DNA of 64,000 bases. It comes from Streptomyces sp. NBC_00490. Its GTDB lineage: Bacteria; Actinomycetota; Actinomycetes; Streptomycetales; Streptomycetaceae. Location: assembly GCF_036013645.1 (NCBI RefSeq), contig NZ_CP107869.1:1550001-1614000 (forward strand), given 5' to 3'. The position numbers and the translations under genes were made by a program. A model generated the notes under the pieces. The model saw only the letters and a program-made list of their open reading frames with translations, searched no databases and had not been told where the DNA came from. Below are positions 54,631 to 63,109 of the stretch, one piece after another; the stretch's first letter is position 1; every line of letters begins with the position of its first letter.

Positions 54631-55356
54631 TCAGTACGGCAGCCGCGCCACGACCATGCGGACGCGCGGGCTTCCGTCGCCCCGGCGGCCGAACTCGGGC
54701 AGCGCCACCAGCTCGACGCGAAAACCGGTGCGCTCCAGCTCCCCACGCACCTCCCCCAGCCGGAAGGCCCGGTAGTACATGACGAAAGGCGGTCGCCACA
54801 CCGCGTTGCGCACCCGCATCGCCGTGTCGAAGCCCAGCAGCATCCAGTAGCCGAGCGATCCGGGCCGGGGCGGCGCGACGACCGGGAAGGCGAACCGGCC
54901 GCCCGGCCGCAGTACGGAGCGGACCTGGCCGAACAGTCCCGGCAGCTCCCCCGGCAGGAAGTGCCCGAAGGCCCCGAAGCTGACGACGAGGTCGAAGGCG
55001 GGCCGGAAGGGCAGCGCGCGGGCGTCCGCTCGGACCCAGTGGACCCGGGGCCCGGCGGGCCGCTCACGCTCACGGGCGACGTCGAGCATGCCGGCACTGA
55101 AGTCCACGCCGGTGACGCTCTCGCGGCAGACCCGCGCGAGCACCTCCACCCCCGCCCCGGTGCCGCAGCACAGGTCGAGCCCGGCGTCGAAGGGCCCGGT
55201 CCGCCGCAGCGCCCGCGCGACGGAGTCGAGCACCGAATCCGGGGTCCGGAAGGGCGTGTGGTCGAACTTCGGGGCGAGGAGGTCGTAGCCACGCTCCACG
55301 GAGGACAGGGCCTGGACGGCGAGTTCGCGGAGGCTCGGGCCTTCTGGGCTGAACAT
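54631..55356 (-). CDS. SAM-dependent methyltransferase (class I)
   Basis: 241 residues. SAM motif I is G-L-D-L-C-C-G-T-G-A-G-V-E, with the acidic post-I residue in V-D-F-S-A-G-M-L-D-V-A-R. Motifs II and III are in D-L-V-V-S-F-G-A-F-G-H-F and L-R-P-G-G-R-F-A-F. The substrate is unknown. It converges on the NB-ARC gene and is divergent from the SnoaL-like gene. Confidence 0.88.
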   Translation of the reverse strand: MFSPEGPSLRELAVQALSSVERGYDLLAPKFDHTPFRTPDSVLDSVARALRRTGPFDAGLDLCCGTGAGVEVLARVCRESVTGVDFSAGMLDVARERERPAGPRVHWVRADARALPFRPAFDLVVSFGAFGHFLPGELPGLFGQVRSVLRPGGRFAFPVVAPPRPGSLGYWMLLGFDTAMRVRNAVWRPPFVMYYRAFRLGEVRGELERTGFRVELVALPEFGRRGDGSPRVRMVVARLPY

Positions 55357-55420
55357 CGCGTCAGCTTAGGGGAGCGCCCCCATGGACACGCCGCGGGCCG
55401 AGGCATACCGTAGGACGCGA

Positions 55421-55440
55421 ATACTCAACTAATTGACTAT
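55421..55440. promoter_or_regulatory. A/T-rich inverted repeat ACTCAACTAATTGACT
   Basis: TCAA-CTAA-TTGA with near-matching flanks (ACTCAA/AGTCAA reversed) lies 14-30 bp before the SnoaL-like start and faces the methyltransferase promoter. The CAACTA-TTG core resembles the fadH site (CAACTAGTTG) and MarR/PadR-type operators. Confidence 0.5.
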
Positions 55441-55453
55441 GGAGTGAGGTCGT

Positions 55454-55855
55454 ATGCGCGCTTTCCGTGAGGCCGTCGAGGCGTGGGACTTCGACGCCGT
55501 CGAGGCACTGCTGGCGGAGGACGTCGTCTTCACCAGCCCGGTCGTCTTCAAGCCGTACCCCGGCAAGGCGATCACGGCGGCGATCCTGCGGGGCGTCTCC
55601 CGGGTCTTCGAGGACTTCCGCTACGAGCGCGAGCTCACCGGGGCCGACGGCCGCGACCATGCTCTGGTGTTCGCCGCCCGGGTGGGCGACCGCGCCCTGA
55701 CGGGCTGCGACTTCATCCACGTCAACGAGGACGGCCTGATCGACGAACTCACGGTCATGGTGCGGCCGTTGTCGGGCGCCCAGGCCCTCGCGGAGGCCAT
55801 GGGCGCCCAGTTCGAGCGGATCGCGAAGGAGGCGGAGGCAAGCTCCGCCTCCTGA
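55454..55855 (+). CDS. SnoaL-like (NTF2-fold) protein
   Basis: 133 residues from ATG at 55454 behind GGAGTGAGG; an earlier ATG is followed by an immediate stop. The NTF2-like fold is shown by F-R-E-A-V-E-A-W-D-F-D-A-V-E-A-L-L-A-E-D-V-V-F and D-F-I-H-V-N-E-D-G-L-I-D-E-L-T-V. Members are small cyclases, isomerases or binding proteins. The catalytic Asp/His pair of ketosteroid isomerase cannot be confirmed. Function is unknown. Confidence 0.85.
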   Translation: MRAFREAVEAWDFDAVEALLAEDVVFTSPVVFKPYPGKAITAAILRGVSRVFEDFRYERELTGADGRDHALVFAARVGDRALTGCDFIHVNEDGLIDELTVMVRPLSGAQALAEAMGAQFERIAKEAEASSAS

Positions 55856-55943
55856 CGCCACGAGATACGTCAGCGAACCGCCATCGGGGGTCCGATGGCT
55901 GGTATGCGGCTCAGGGTGCGGGCCCTTCCGGTTGGATGGCCTC

Positions 55944-56771
55944 ATGAGCACCGACGAGCACGCGCGGTTCATGCGGGCCAACCAGGCCAACTGGGACGCC
56001 CGTACCCCCGTCCACCTCGCCAGCCGCTTCTACGGTCTCGACCAGGACCTCGATCCCGCCCGCTGGTTCGCCGGGTTCGAGTGGGACGACCTCGGCGAGC
56101 TGGGCGGCCGCGACGTGCTCCACCTCCAGTGCCATCTGGGCACCGAGACGATCGCCTTCGCCCGGCGCGGGGCCCGGGCCACCGGCCTGGACTTCTCGGC
56201 GGCGTCGGTGGCGGCCGCGCGGGACATCGCGGCGAAGGCGGGGCTGGACGTCGCGTACGTACAGGCCAATGTCTACGACGCCGTCGAGGCGCTCGGCGGG
56301 CGGCGGTTCGACGTCGTGTACACCGGGAAGGGTGCGCTGTGCTACCTACCCGACCTGGAGCGGTGGGCGGGTGTCGTCGCGCAACTGCTGCGCCCGGGCG
56401 GGCGGTTGTACCTCGTCGAGTTCCATCCGCTGCTCAACTCGCTGGGACCGAAACCCGCCCCGGGCGAGGGGCCCGAGCTGCTGCTCCGGCACGACTATCT
56501 GGGCGGGGGCGACGCCGTGCACCGTGACGCGACGCACACCTACACCGACGGGCCGGCCGTGGCGGACGCCACCGACAGCTACGAGTGGATGCACGGAATA
56601 GACGAGGTCATCAACTCGTTGACCGGGGCAGGACTGGCCATTCGGCGGCTCCGGGAGAGCGACGAGCTTCCCTGGCCGCGCTGGCCGCAGATGGTCCGCA
56701 CCCCGTCCGGCTGGTGGCGTCTTCCCGAGCCGCGGATCCCGCTTCTCTACGGACTCCTCGCCACACGCTGA
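55944..56771 (+). CDS. SAM-dependent methyltransferase
   Basis: 275 residues from ATG at 55944. SAM-binding L-H-L-Q-C-H-L-G-T-E-T and A-T-G-L-D-F-S-A-A-S-V-A-A-A-R are a variant of motif I with H-L-G in place of G-x-G. L-L-R-P-G-G-R-L-Y-L-V-E-F-H-P-L is motif III. The F-E-W-D-D-L-G-E-L and Y-E-W-M-H-G-I-D-E-V segments mark a distinct actinobacterial subgroup of unknown substrate. It is 88 bp after the SnoaL-like gene on the same strand. Confidence 0.87.
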   Translation: MSTDEHARFMRANQANWDARTPVHLASRFYGLDQDLDPARWFAGFEWDDLGELGGRDVLHLQCHLGTETIAFARRGARATGLDFSAASVAAARDIAAKAGLDVAYVQANVYDAVEALGGRRFDVVYTGKGALCYLPDLERWAGVVAQLLRPGGRLYLVEFHPLLNSLGPKPAPGEGPELLLRHDYLGGGDAVHRDATHTYTDGPAVADATDSYEWMHGIDEVINSLTGAGLAIRRLRESDELPWPRWPQMVRTPSGWWRLPEPRIPLLYGLLATR

Positions 56772-56864
56772 ACCGCCGTGGTACCGTCCCGTTAGCACCT
56801 GTGTACGCCCGGTCCTGGGCGCCGGTGCCGATTCACCTTCAGTTCGCCGGTCGTCGTACCGGCT

Positions 56865-57013
56865 CTCCCCTCACCTCGCAGTCGACGATCGTCGCCGTTT
56901 CCGAGGTGCTCTCTCCGCCGCCCGAAGGCCTTCTGTCCGCCTTCCCGAAGTCCGCGGCACTCCCCTGCCTTCCGCATGTCCCATGCCCTGTGTCCTCGAA
57001 AGGACCGACCACC
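56865..57013 (+). promoter_or_regulatory. C-rich leader of the second rho gene
   Basis: The 5' region before rho is C-rich and G-poor. Between 56941 and 57000 I count 27 C and 12 G, unusual for this genome. Long C-over-G stretches without strong structure are the mark of Rho-utilisation (rut) sites. The leader may therefore allow Rho-dependent autoregulation, as in E. coli. This is an inference from composition. Confidence 0.45.
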
Positions 57014-58153
57014 ATGACCACCACACTCGAACACCCCCCTGTCCAGCAGCTCCCGGTCCGCGCCGCCACCGGCGTCCTCGACATCGACGCGCACGGGAAG
57101 GGTCTGCTGCGCGCCGAGAGCATGCTGCCCCTGCCGTCCGACCTCCAGGTCTCCCCCGCGCTGATCCGCAAGTACGGGCTGCGCAAGGGCGACGTCGTCG
57201 ACGGCGTACGCGGCACCCAGCGCGCCCTCACCGAGGTCGCCCGGGTCAACGGCCGCACCCCCGACGCCCTGCGCGGCCGCCGCCACTTCCGCGACCTGAC
57301 GCCGCTGCACCCCAGCGAGCGCATCCGCCTCGAACATCCGGCCTCCGGTCTCACCGGCCGGGTCGCCGACCTCATCGCCCCCGTGGGCAAGGGACAGCGC
57401 GGTCTGATCGTCGCCCCGCCCAAGACCGGCAAGACGGTCCTCCTCCAGCAGATCGCGGCGGCCGTCGCCGGCAACCACCCCGAGTGCCGGCTGATGGTCG
57501 TGCTGCTCGACGAGCGCCCCGAGGAAGTCACCGACATGCGGCGCTCCGTGCGCGGCGAGGTGTACGCCTCCACGTTCGACCGCACGCCCAAGCAGCACAT
57601 CGCGCTCGCGGACCTCGTGATCGAGCGGGCCAAGCGGCTCGTCGAAAACGGCGAGGACGTCGTGATCCTCCTCGACTCGCTGACCCGGCTGTGCCGGGCG
57701 CACAACAACGCGGCCGCCGCCGGTGGCCGCACCCTCAGCGGCGGCGTGGACGCGACCGCGCTCATCGGACCCAAGCGGTTCTTCGGCGCCGCCCGGGCGG
57801 CCGAGGAGGGCGGCTCGCTCACCATCCTCGCCACCGCCCTGGTGGAGACCGGCTCCCGTGCCGACGACTTCTTCTTCGAGGAGCTCAAGAGCACCGGCAA
57901 CATGGAGCTCCGCCTCGACCGCGACCTCGCCTCCCGCCGCGTCTTCCCGGCCGTCGCCATCAACCCCTCCGGCACCCGTCGCGAGGAACTCCTGCTGCCC
58001 CCGGCCGAGTTGACCGCCGTACGCGGCCTGCGCCGGGCCCTGCAGACCCGCGACGGCCAGCCCAGCCTGGAAACCCTCCTGGAGCGCATGCGCGAGACCC
58101 CGGACAACGCGACGTTCCTGCGCCGCGTCCTGCCGACGCTGCCCAGCGGCTGA
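57014..58153 (+). CDS. rho: Second, short Rho transcription termination factor
   Basis: 379 residues, compared with about 700 for the main actinobacterial Rho. It lacks the N-terminal helical bundle and the long Arg/Asp insertion, and starts close to the cold-shock-like RNA-binding domain (G-V-L-D-I-D-A-H-G-K-G-L-L-R). The motor is complete: Walker A A134-P-P-K-T-G-K-T141, Walker B V-V-I-L-L-D221, the Q-loop G-G-V-D-A-T-A-L-I-G-P-K and the R-loop region. It should be an active hexameric RNA translocase, probably a paralogue with a specialised target set. The gene is monocistronic with a 242-bp leader. Confidence 0.92.
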   Translation: MTTTLEHPPVQQLPVRAATGVLDIDAHGKGLLRAESMLPLPSDLQVSPALIRKYGLRKGDVVDGVRGTQRALTEVARVNGRTPDALRGRRHFRDLTPLHPSERIRLEHPASGLTGRVADLIAPVGKGQRGLIVAPPKTGKTVLLQQIAAAVAGNHPECRLMVVLLDERPEEVTDMRRSVRGEVYASTFDRTPKQHIALADLVIERAKRLVENGEDVVILLDSLTRLCRAHNNAAAAGGRTLSGGVDATALIGPKRFFGAARAAEEGGSLTILATALVETGSRADDFFFEELKSTGNMELRLDRDLASRRVFPAVAINPSGTRREELLLPPAELTAVRGLRRALQTRDGQPSLETLLERMRETPDNATFLRRVLPTLPSG

Positions 58154-58181
58154 CGCACTCCCCCGTCCGGGTGCTCGGGCG

Positions 58182-58205
58182 CCCCGCACGGCCCGGGCAG
58201 CGGGG
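58182..58205 (+). terminator. Hairpin downstream of rho
   Basis: CCCCGC (58182-58187) and GCGGGG (58200-58205) enclose a 12-base GC-rich loop, 29 bp after the rho stop and 31 bp before the next start. It is a modest stem with no U-tract. It may end the rho transcript. Confidence 0.4.
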
Positions 58206-58236
58206 TACAGGGCCGGTCCATTCCTAGGTTTGCGGT

Positions 58237-59412
58237 ATGACTATCGGATCTACCTCCCGGGTTGCCGTGTCGGCCTGCGCCCTGTGCACGGCGGGCCTGC
58301 TGGCGCTCGCCCCCCTCTCGGCGGCCGCTCGCACAGGCCCCGGCCCCGATGCGCCCGGCGGCCCGCGGGCCTCGGCCGTGCGGCCCGCACTGCTGTACCG
58401 CTCCGGCACACAGGTCCGCCCGCACCGGGACGCGCCCCGGGTGCCGGACGTCTCCGCGCTGTCGTGGGTCGTGGCCGACACGGAGAGCGGGGAGGTGCTC
58501 GCCGCGCACGACGCGCATCGCAAGCTGCCGCCCGCCAGCACGCTCAAGACGCTCTTCGCGCTCGCCGTGCTGCCCACCCTGCCCGGTGGCATCCGGCACA
58601 GGGTCGGGAACGAGGAGCTGGCGGACGTCGGGGCCGGCAGCAGCCTCGTCGGGGTGCGGGAAGGGCAGACGTACCGGGTCGCCGATCTGTGGCGCGGGGT
58701 GTTCCTCAACTCCGGGAACGACGCCGTGCACGTGCTGGCCCGGCTCAGCGGCGGCTGGCGCTTCACGGCCACCCGGATGCAGGCCAAGGCCCGAGCGCTC
58801 GGCGCCCTCGACACCCATGTCCGCTCGCCCGACGGCTACGACACACCCGGTCAGGTCTCGTCCGCGTACGACCTCGCCGTGTTCGGGCGAGCGGGCCTGC
58901 ACAACCCGGACTTCGCCCGGTACTGCGGCACGGTCGAGGCGAAGTTCCCCGGTGGCGGGGGCTGGTCGTACGCCATCCAGAACACCAACCGGCTGCTCAC
59001 CGGCGCCGACGGTGTGGAGCCCTACGACGGGCTGGTCGGGGTCAAGAACGGCTACACCAGCAACGCGGGCAACACGCTCGTCGCCGCCGCCGAGCGGGGC
59101 GGCCGCAGGCTCGTCGTCACCGTGATGAACCCTCAGGCGGGCGGTGGCTTCGCCGTGTACGAGGAGGCGCGCGCGCTGCTCGACTGGGGGTTCGCGGCGG
59201 CGGGGCGCGTCGAACCGGTGGGTTCCCTGGACGCGCTGCGGGTCCGGCCGCGGCCGGGGCCCGACCCGGCGCCCGCGACCGCCGCGCTCGTCGTCCCGGA
59301 CGACGAACCCGGCTGGTCACGGACGGCGGCGATCACGGGCGCCGCCGGGCTAGGTGCGGGCGCCGTCGCCTTCGTCCTTCGGGTCAAGGCCAGGCGAATT
59401 CCCAGGAGTTGA
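58237..59412 (+). CDS. D-alanyl-D-alanine carboxypeptidase (PBP5/DacA type)
   Basis: 391 residues. A signal peptide (about 1-31) leads into the class A low-molecular-weight PBP fold: S-T-L-K (SxxK, in P-P-A-S-T-L-K-T), S-G-N (SxN, in L-N-S-G-N-D-A), and K-N-G in place of K-T-G (V-K-N-G-Y-T-S). A C-terminal membrane helix, A-G-L-G-A-G-A-V-A-F-V-L, ends in R-V-K-A-R-R. It trims the terminal D-Ala of peptidoglycan stem peptides at the outer membrane face. It stands alone between rho and a convergent glutaminase. Confidence 0.92.
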   Translation: MTIGSTSRVAVSACALCTAGLLALAPLSAAARTGPGPDAPGGPRASAVRPALLYRSGTQVRPHRDAPRVPDVSALSWVVADTESGEVLAAHDAHRKLPPASTLKTLFALAVLPTLPGGIRHRVGNEELADVGAGSSLVGVREGQTYRVADLWRGVFLNSGNDAVHVLARLSGGWRFTATRMQAKARALGALDTHVRSPDGYDTPGQVSSAYDLAVFGRAGLHNPDFARYCGTVEAKFPGGGGWSYAIQNTNRLLTGADGVEPYDGLVGVKNGYTSNAGNTLVAAAERGGRRLVVTVMNPQAGGGFAVYEEARALLDWGFAAAGRVEPVGSLDALRVRPRPGPDPAPATAALVVPDDEPGWSRTAAITGAAGLGAGAVAFVLRVKARRIPRS

Positions 59413-59552
59413 CCGGTCGGCAGCCACAGCAGCAGACCGAGACCGATCCAGGTGTACATGTCGCCGCCGATGCACAGCACCACGTACGGGGCGCCCGCCA
59501 GGCGCGGGTGCCCTGCGCGCCACCAGTTTCGGCGCTGTCCCCTTCCCGCTTC
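59413..59552 (-). other. Orphan membrane-helix coding remnant between convergent genes
   Basis: In frame with, but after, the glutaminase stop, the minus strand reads W-W-R-A-G-H-P-R-L-A-G-A-P-Y-V-V-L-C-I-G-G-D-M-Y and then W-I-G-L-G-L-L-L-W-L-P-T-G-Q-L-L-G. This looks like a genuine membrane-protein end, but it has no start signal and runs into the carboxypeptidase gene. It may be a decayed gene or a short ORF from GTG 59486. Confidence 0.3.
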
Positions 59553-60482
59553 TCAAAACACCGACAGGCCCGTGAGCGTCGTGAACCTGTCCAGTGCCGC
59601 CACTCCGGCCACCGAGTTGCCTCGCTCGTCCAGGCCCGGACTCCACACGCACAGCGTGCAGCGGCCCGGTACCACCGCGATGATCCCGCCGCCGACCCCG
59701 CTCTTGCCCGGCAGCCCGACCCGGTAGGCGAAGTCGCCCGCCGCGTCGTACGTTCCGCAGGTCAGCATCACCGCGTTGACCTGCTTGGCCTGGCTGCGGG
59801 TGAGCAGGCGGGTGCCGTCGGCGCGGATGCCGTGGCGGGCCAGGAAGGAGGTGGCGAGGGCCAGGTCGGCGCAGGACGCCAGGAGGGAGCACTGGCGGAA
59901 GTACTGGTCGAGCAGGACCGGGACCGGATTGTCGATGTTGCCGTACGCGGCCATGAAGTGGGCGAGGGCGGCGTTGCGGTCGCCGTGGGCGGACTCGGAG
60001 GCGGCGACCTCCTCGTCGAAGTCCAGGCCCGGGTTGCCGCTCTCGGCGCGGAGGAACGACAGGAGCTCTCCGGCGGAGTCCCCGGTACGGCTCTGGAGGC
60101 GGTCGGTGACGACGAGCGCGCCCGCGTTGATGAACGGGTTGCGTGGGATGCCGTTCTCGTACTCCAGCTGGACCAGGGAGTTGAAAGGGTTGCCGGAGGG
60201 TTCGCGGCCCACGTGCTCCCAGAGGGCGTCACCCTCGCGGGCCAGGTCGAGGGCGAGGGTGAAGACCTTGGTGATGGACTGGGTGGAGAACGGCTGCCGC
60301 CAGTCGCCCACGCCGTACACCGTGCCGTCCAGTTCCGCGACGGCCATGCCGAAGCTGCGCGGGTCGCAGGCGGCGAGCGCCGGGATGTAGTCGGCGGGCC
60401 TGCCGCGCCCCGGGGTGCGTTCGATCTCCTCGGCGATGCGTGCCAGGACCGGCTCGAAGGTCATGGACGAAGTCATGATCAC
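59553..60482 (-). CDS. glsA: Glutaminase (glsA family)
   Basis: 309 residues from GTG at 60482, chosen because GGAGG precedes it by 7 bases; ATGs at 60476 and 60464 are alternatives. Serine-hydrolase-fold glutaminase: S-x-x-K as Q-S-I-T-K-V-F, then Q-L-E-Y-E-N-G-I-P-R-N-P-F-I-N-A-G-A, and Y-G-N-I-D-N and S-G-V-G-G-G-I near the end. It hydrolyses L-glutamine to glutamate and ammonium. It is 49 bp after aspA on the same strand, last of a four-gene nitrogen-catabolic run. Confidence 0.93.
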   Translation of the reverse strand: MIMTSSMTFEPVLARIAEEIERTPGRGRPADYIPALAACDPRSFGMAVAELDGTVYGVGDWRQPFSTQSITKVFTLALDLAREGDALWEHVGREPSGNPFNSLVQLEYENGIPRNPFINAGALVVTDRLQSRTGDSAGELLSFLRAESGNPGLDFDEEVAASESAHGDRNAALAHFMAAYGNIDNPVPVLLDQYFRQCSLLASCADLALATSFLARHGIRADGTRLLTRSQAKQVNAVMLTCGTYDAAGDFAYRVGLPGKSGVGGGIIAVVPGRCTLCVWSPGLDERGNSVAGVAALDRFTTLTGLSVF

Positions 60483-60531
60483 TATTGTGCCTCCGGGCCG
60501 GTCAGGGCGCGCATCAGCGGATCGGGACGGG

Positions 60532-61947
60532 TCAGGCCAGGGCCTGGCCGGTGCCCGCGACGACCTCGGGCCGCAGCAGGTCGGCGAGGGTCTCGGCGGG
60601 CAACAGGCCCTTCTCCAGGACGAGTTCGGCGACCCCGCGGCCGGTGGCGAGGGCCTCCTTGGCGATGTCGGTGGCGGCCGTGTACCCGATGTGCGGGTTG
60701 AGCGCGGTCACCAGGCCGATGGAGTTCTCCACGCTCGCGCGCAGCACCTCGGTGTTGGCGGTGATGCCGTCCACGCACCGCTCGGCGAGCGTGAGGCAGG
60801 CGGCGCGCAGATGTGTGATGGACTCCGACAGGGAGTGCAGGATGATCGGCTCGAACGCGTTGAGCTGGAGCTGCCCCGCCTCCGCGGCCATCGTGATCGT
60901 CACGTCGTTGCCGATCACCTCGAAGGCGACCTGGTTGACCACCTCGGGGATCACCGGGTTCACCTTGCCCGGCATGATCGACGAACCGGCCTGTACCGGC
61001 GGCAGGTTGATCTCACCGAGCCCCGCACGCGGACCGGACGACAGCAGCCGCAGATCGTTGCAGCTCTTGGACAGCTTGACCGCGACCCGCTTGAGCACGC
61101 CGGACATCTGGACGAACGCCCCGCAGTCCTGGGTCGCCTCGACCAGGTTGACGGCGGTGACCAGCGGCAGCCCGGTGATCTCGGCGAGATGGCGGCGGGC
61201 CGCCTCGGCGTACCCGGCGGGAGCGTTGAGTCCCGTACCGATGGCCGTGGCGCCGAGGTTGATCTCATGGATCAACTGGACGGCCTCGTCGAGACGATGA
61301 CGATCCTCGTCGATCATGACGGCGAAGGCGGAGAACTCCTGACCGAGCGTCATCGGTACCGCGTCCTGCAACTGTGTACGGCCCATCTTGAGCACATCAC
61401 GGAACTCGACCGCCTTACGGGCGAACGAGTCCTGCAGTACCGCCATCGCCTTGAGCAGTCCCCGCACCGCGAAGACCGTCGCCACCTTGACGGCGGTCGG
61501 GTAGACGTCGTTGGTGGACTGACCGAGGTTGACGTCCTCGTTCGGGTGCAGATGCGGGTACTGCCCCTTCCCGAACCCCAGCAGCTCCAACGCCCGGTTC
61601 GCGACGACCTCGTTGGCGTTCATGTTGGTCGAGGTGCCGGCGCCGCCCTGCACGACGTCCACCACGAACTGGTCGTGCAGCTTCCCCTCACGAATCTCCC
61701 GGCAGGCCTCGACGATCGCGGCGGCCTTCCGCGGCTCCAGCAGCCCGAGCTCCTCATTGGCGAGCGCGGCGGCCTCCTTGACGGCGGCGAGGGCCTCGAT
61801 GAGGTGCGGGTAGGCGGAGATCGGCATGCCGGTGATGGGAAAGTTCTCGGTGGCACGCAGGGTGTGCACACCCCAGTAGGCATCAGCGGGAACATCACGA
61901 TCACCGAGCAGATCGTGCTCGCGGCGAGTGACGGCGACGGCGGTCAT
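60532..61947 (-). CDS. aspA: Aspartate ammonia-lyase
   Basis: 471 residues. The fumarase/aspartase superfamily signature is G-S-S-I-M-P-G-K-V-N-P (catalytic Ser). The aspartase-type N-terminus is L-L-G-D-R-D-V-P-A-D-A-Y-W-G-V-H-T, with G-T-S-T-N-M-N-A-N-E-V and N-E-D-V-N-L-G-Q-S-T-N-D-V. These favour aspartase over fumarase C. It converts L-aspartate to fumarate and ammonium, feeding the TCA cycle. It lies between L-asparaginase and glutaminase on the same strand. The 113-bp leader holds an interspersed repeat. Confidence 0.94.
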   Translation of the reverse strand: MTAVAVTRREHDLLGDRDVPADAYWGVHTLRATENFPITGMPISAYPHLIEALAAVKEAAALANEELGLLEPRKAAAIVEACREIREGKLHDQFVVDVVQGGAGTSTNMNANEVVANRALELLGFGKGQYPHLHPNEDVNLGQSTNDVYPTAVKVATVFAVRGLLKAMAVLQDSFARKAVEFRDVLKMGRTQLQDAVPMTLGQEFSAFAVMIDEDRHRLDEAVQLIHEINLGATAIGTGLNAPAGYAEAARRHLAEITGLPLVTAVNLVEATQDCGAFVQMSGVLKRVAVKLSKSCNDLRLLSSGPRAGLGEINLPPVQAGSSIMPGKVNPVIPEVVNQVAFEVIGNDVTITMAAEAGQLQLNAFEPIILHSLSESITHLRAACLTLAERCVDGITANTEVLRASVENSIGLVTALNPHIGYTAATDIAKEALATGRGVAELVLEKGLLPAETLADLLRPEVVAGTGQALA

Positions 61948-61989
61948 GAGGTTCGGTGCCTCTTTCTGAGGGGGGAGGTGAGTTTTTTT

Positions 61990-62034
61990 AGGGGCGCGGG
62001 GAACTGCGCGACCAGCCACAAACGGCCCGCAGCC
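61990..62034 (+). repeat. Streptomyces interspersed repeat (AGGGGCGCGGGGAACTGCGC type)
   Basis: A 45-bp intergenic unit preceded by a run of seven T (61983-61989). It contains a small CGCG-N8-CGCG stem. The same unit, at 36 of 43 matches, lies at 3395-3437. It is one of the most frequent intergenic sequences in Streptomyces genomes. It sits between the asparaginase stop and the aspA start. Confidence 0.75.
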
Positions 62035-62060
62035 GCAGAACGACAAATCCAGGCACATCC

Positions 62061-63077
62061 TTAGGCGCAAGCGGAAACCGCAACCGGCTCGAGCGAACGA
62101 ACCGGCCGAACCCGCCCGACCTCCCGACCGCCTCCCAGAAGAGCCTCACCCTGGAACTCGGCCAGCACAGACGGATCGACCCCGGCCCACGCCAACGCCG
62201 CCGCGGCAACCGGCACCCGCGCCCGGTTCGCCCCGTCAGCGATCTTCACAGCAACAGAACGCCCGTCCGGAAGGGCAGCGACCTGCACACCCTCGAAGCC
62301 GTCCTTGGCCAGCAGCCCCGGCACGGCCCGCATCAGCGCGGCCACGTCCCGCCCCGCCCCGGACGCCATCTCCGTATGCGCCCGCATCGCGTCGGCGACC
62401 CGGGCCTCGGGCGTACCCGGAGCCGCGGAGGTGATCCGCGCGGCGGCCCGGGCAAGCCCGTGCAGGGACACGGAGAACAGGGGCGCCCCGCAGCCGTCCA
62501 CCGTCACCCGGGCGATCCGCTGCCCGGTGAGGTCCTCGACGATCTCGGCGATCGCCTGCTGAAGGGGATGACCGGGGTCCAGATACCCCTCGAGCGGCCA
62601 GTCGTTCAGCACGCACGTGTAGAGCATCGCCGCGTGCTTCCCGGAGCAGTTCTGGGCGAGCCGCGACGGCGGTCGGGACTCCCGCACCCACTCGTCGCGT
62701 ACGACCGGGTCGTAGGGCATGTCCGGGACGTTGCGCAGGGCGTCCTCGCCCACGCCCGCCAGCTCCAGGATCCGGCGGGCACCGGCGAGATGACGTTCCT
62801 CGCCGGAGTGGCTCGCCGCGGTCAGCGACAGCAGCTCTCCGTCGAGCGGGAGCCCGGCCCGGACCATGGCGACGGCCTGCACCGGCTTCAGCGCCGAGCG
62901 CGGATAGAACGCCGCCTCGATGTCGCCGAGCTGGAACCGGACGTGCCCGTCCGCGCCGAGGACGACGACGGAGCCGTAGTGGATGCCCTCCACGACCCCG
63001 CCGCGTATGAGGTGGGCGACGGGGGCGTGGAGGGGCTCGCGGATCAGGGGTGGGTCCGCGACGAGACTGCTGTACAT
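62061..63077 (-). CDS. L-asparaginase (thermolabile AnsA/Rhizobium type)
   Basis: 338 residues from ATG at 63077 (a GTG one codon upstream is possible; AGGAAG lies just before). The class is the Rhizobium etli-type asparaginase II: S-H-S-G-E-E-R-H, Y-P-R-S-A-L-K-P-V-Q-A, C-S-G-K-H-A-A-M-L and V-D-G-C-G-A-P-L-F. It is a serine-hydrolase-like fold, unrelated to E. coli AnsB. It hydrolyses asparagine to aspartate and ammonium. The permease gene ends 32 bp upstream and aspA follows. Confidence 0.92.
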   Translation of the reverse strand: MYSSLVADPPLIREPLHAPVAHLIRGGVVEGIHYGSVVVLGADGHVRFQLGDIEAAFYPRSALKPVQAVAMVRAGLPLDGELLSLTAASHSGEERHLAGARRILELAGVGEDALRNVPDMPYDPVVRDEWVRESRPPSRLAQNCSGKHAAMLYTCVLNDWPLEGYLDPGHPLQQAIAEIVEDLTGQRIARVTVDGCGAPLFSVSLHGLARAAARITSAAPGTPEARVADAMRAHTEMASGAGRDVAALMRAVPGLLAKDGFEGVQVAALPDGRSVAVKIADGANRARVPVAAAALAWAGVDPSVLAEFQGEALLGGGREVGRVRPVRSLEPVAVSACA

Positions 63078-63109
63078 CACTTCCTGCTTCTAAGGGTGCG
63101 CCACGCGGG

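Noticed and set aside
56792..58902. Long minus-strand frames opposite rho and the carboxypeptidase
   Set aside because: They are high-GC shadow frames with low-complexity Gly/Arg composition. The plus-strand Rho motor motifs are unambiguous.
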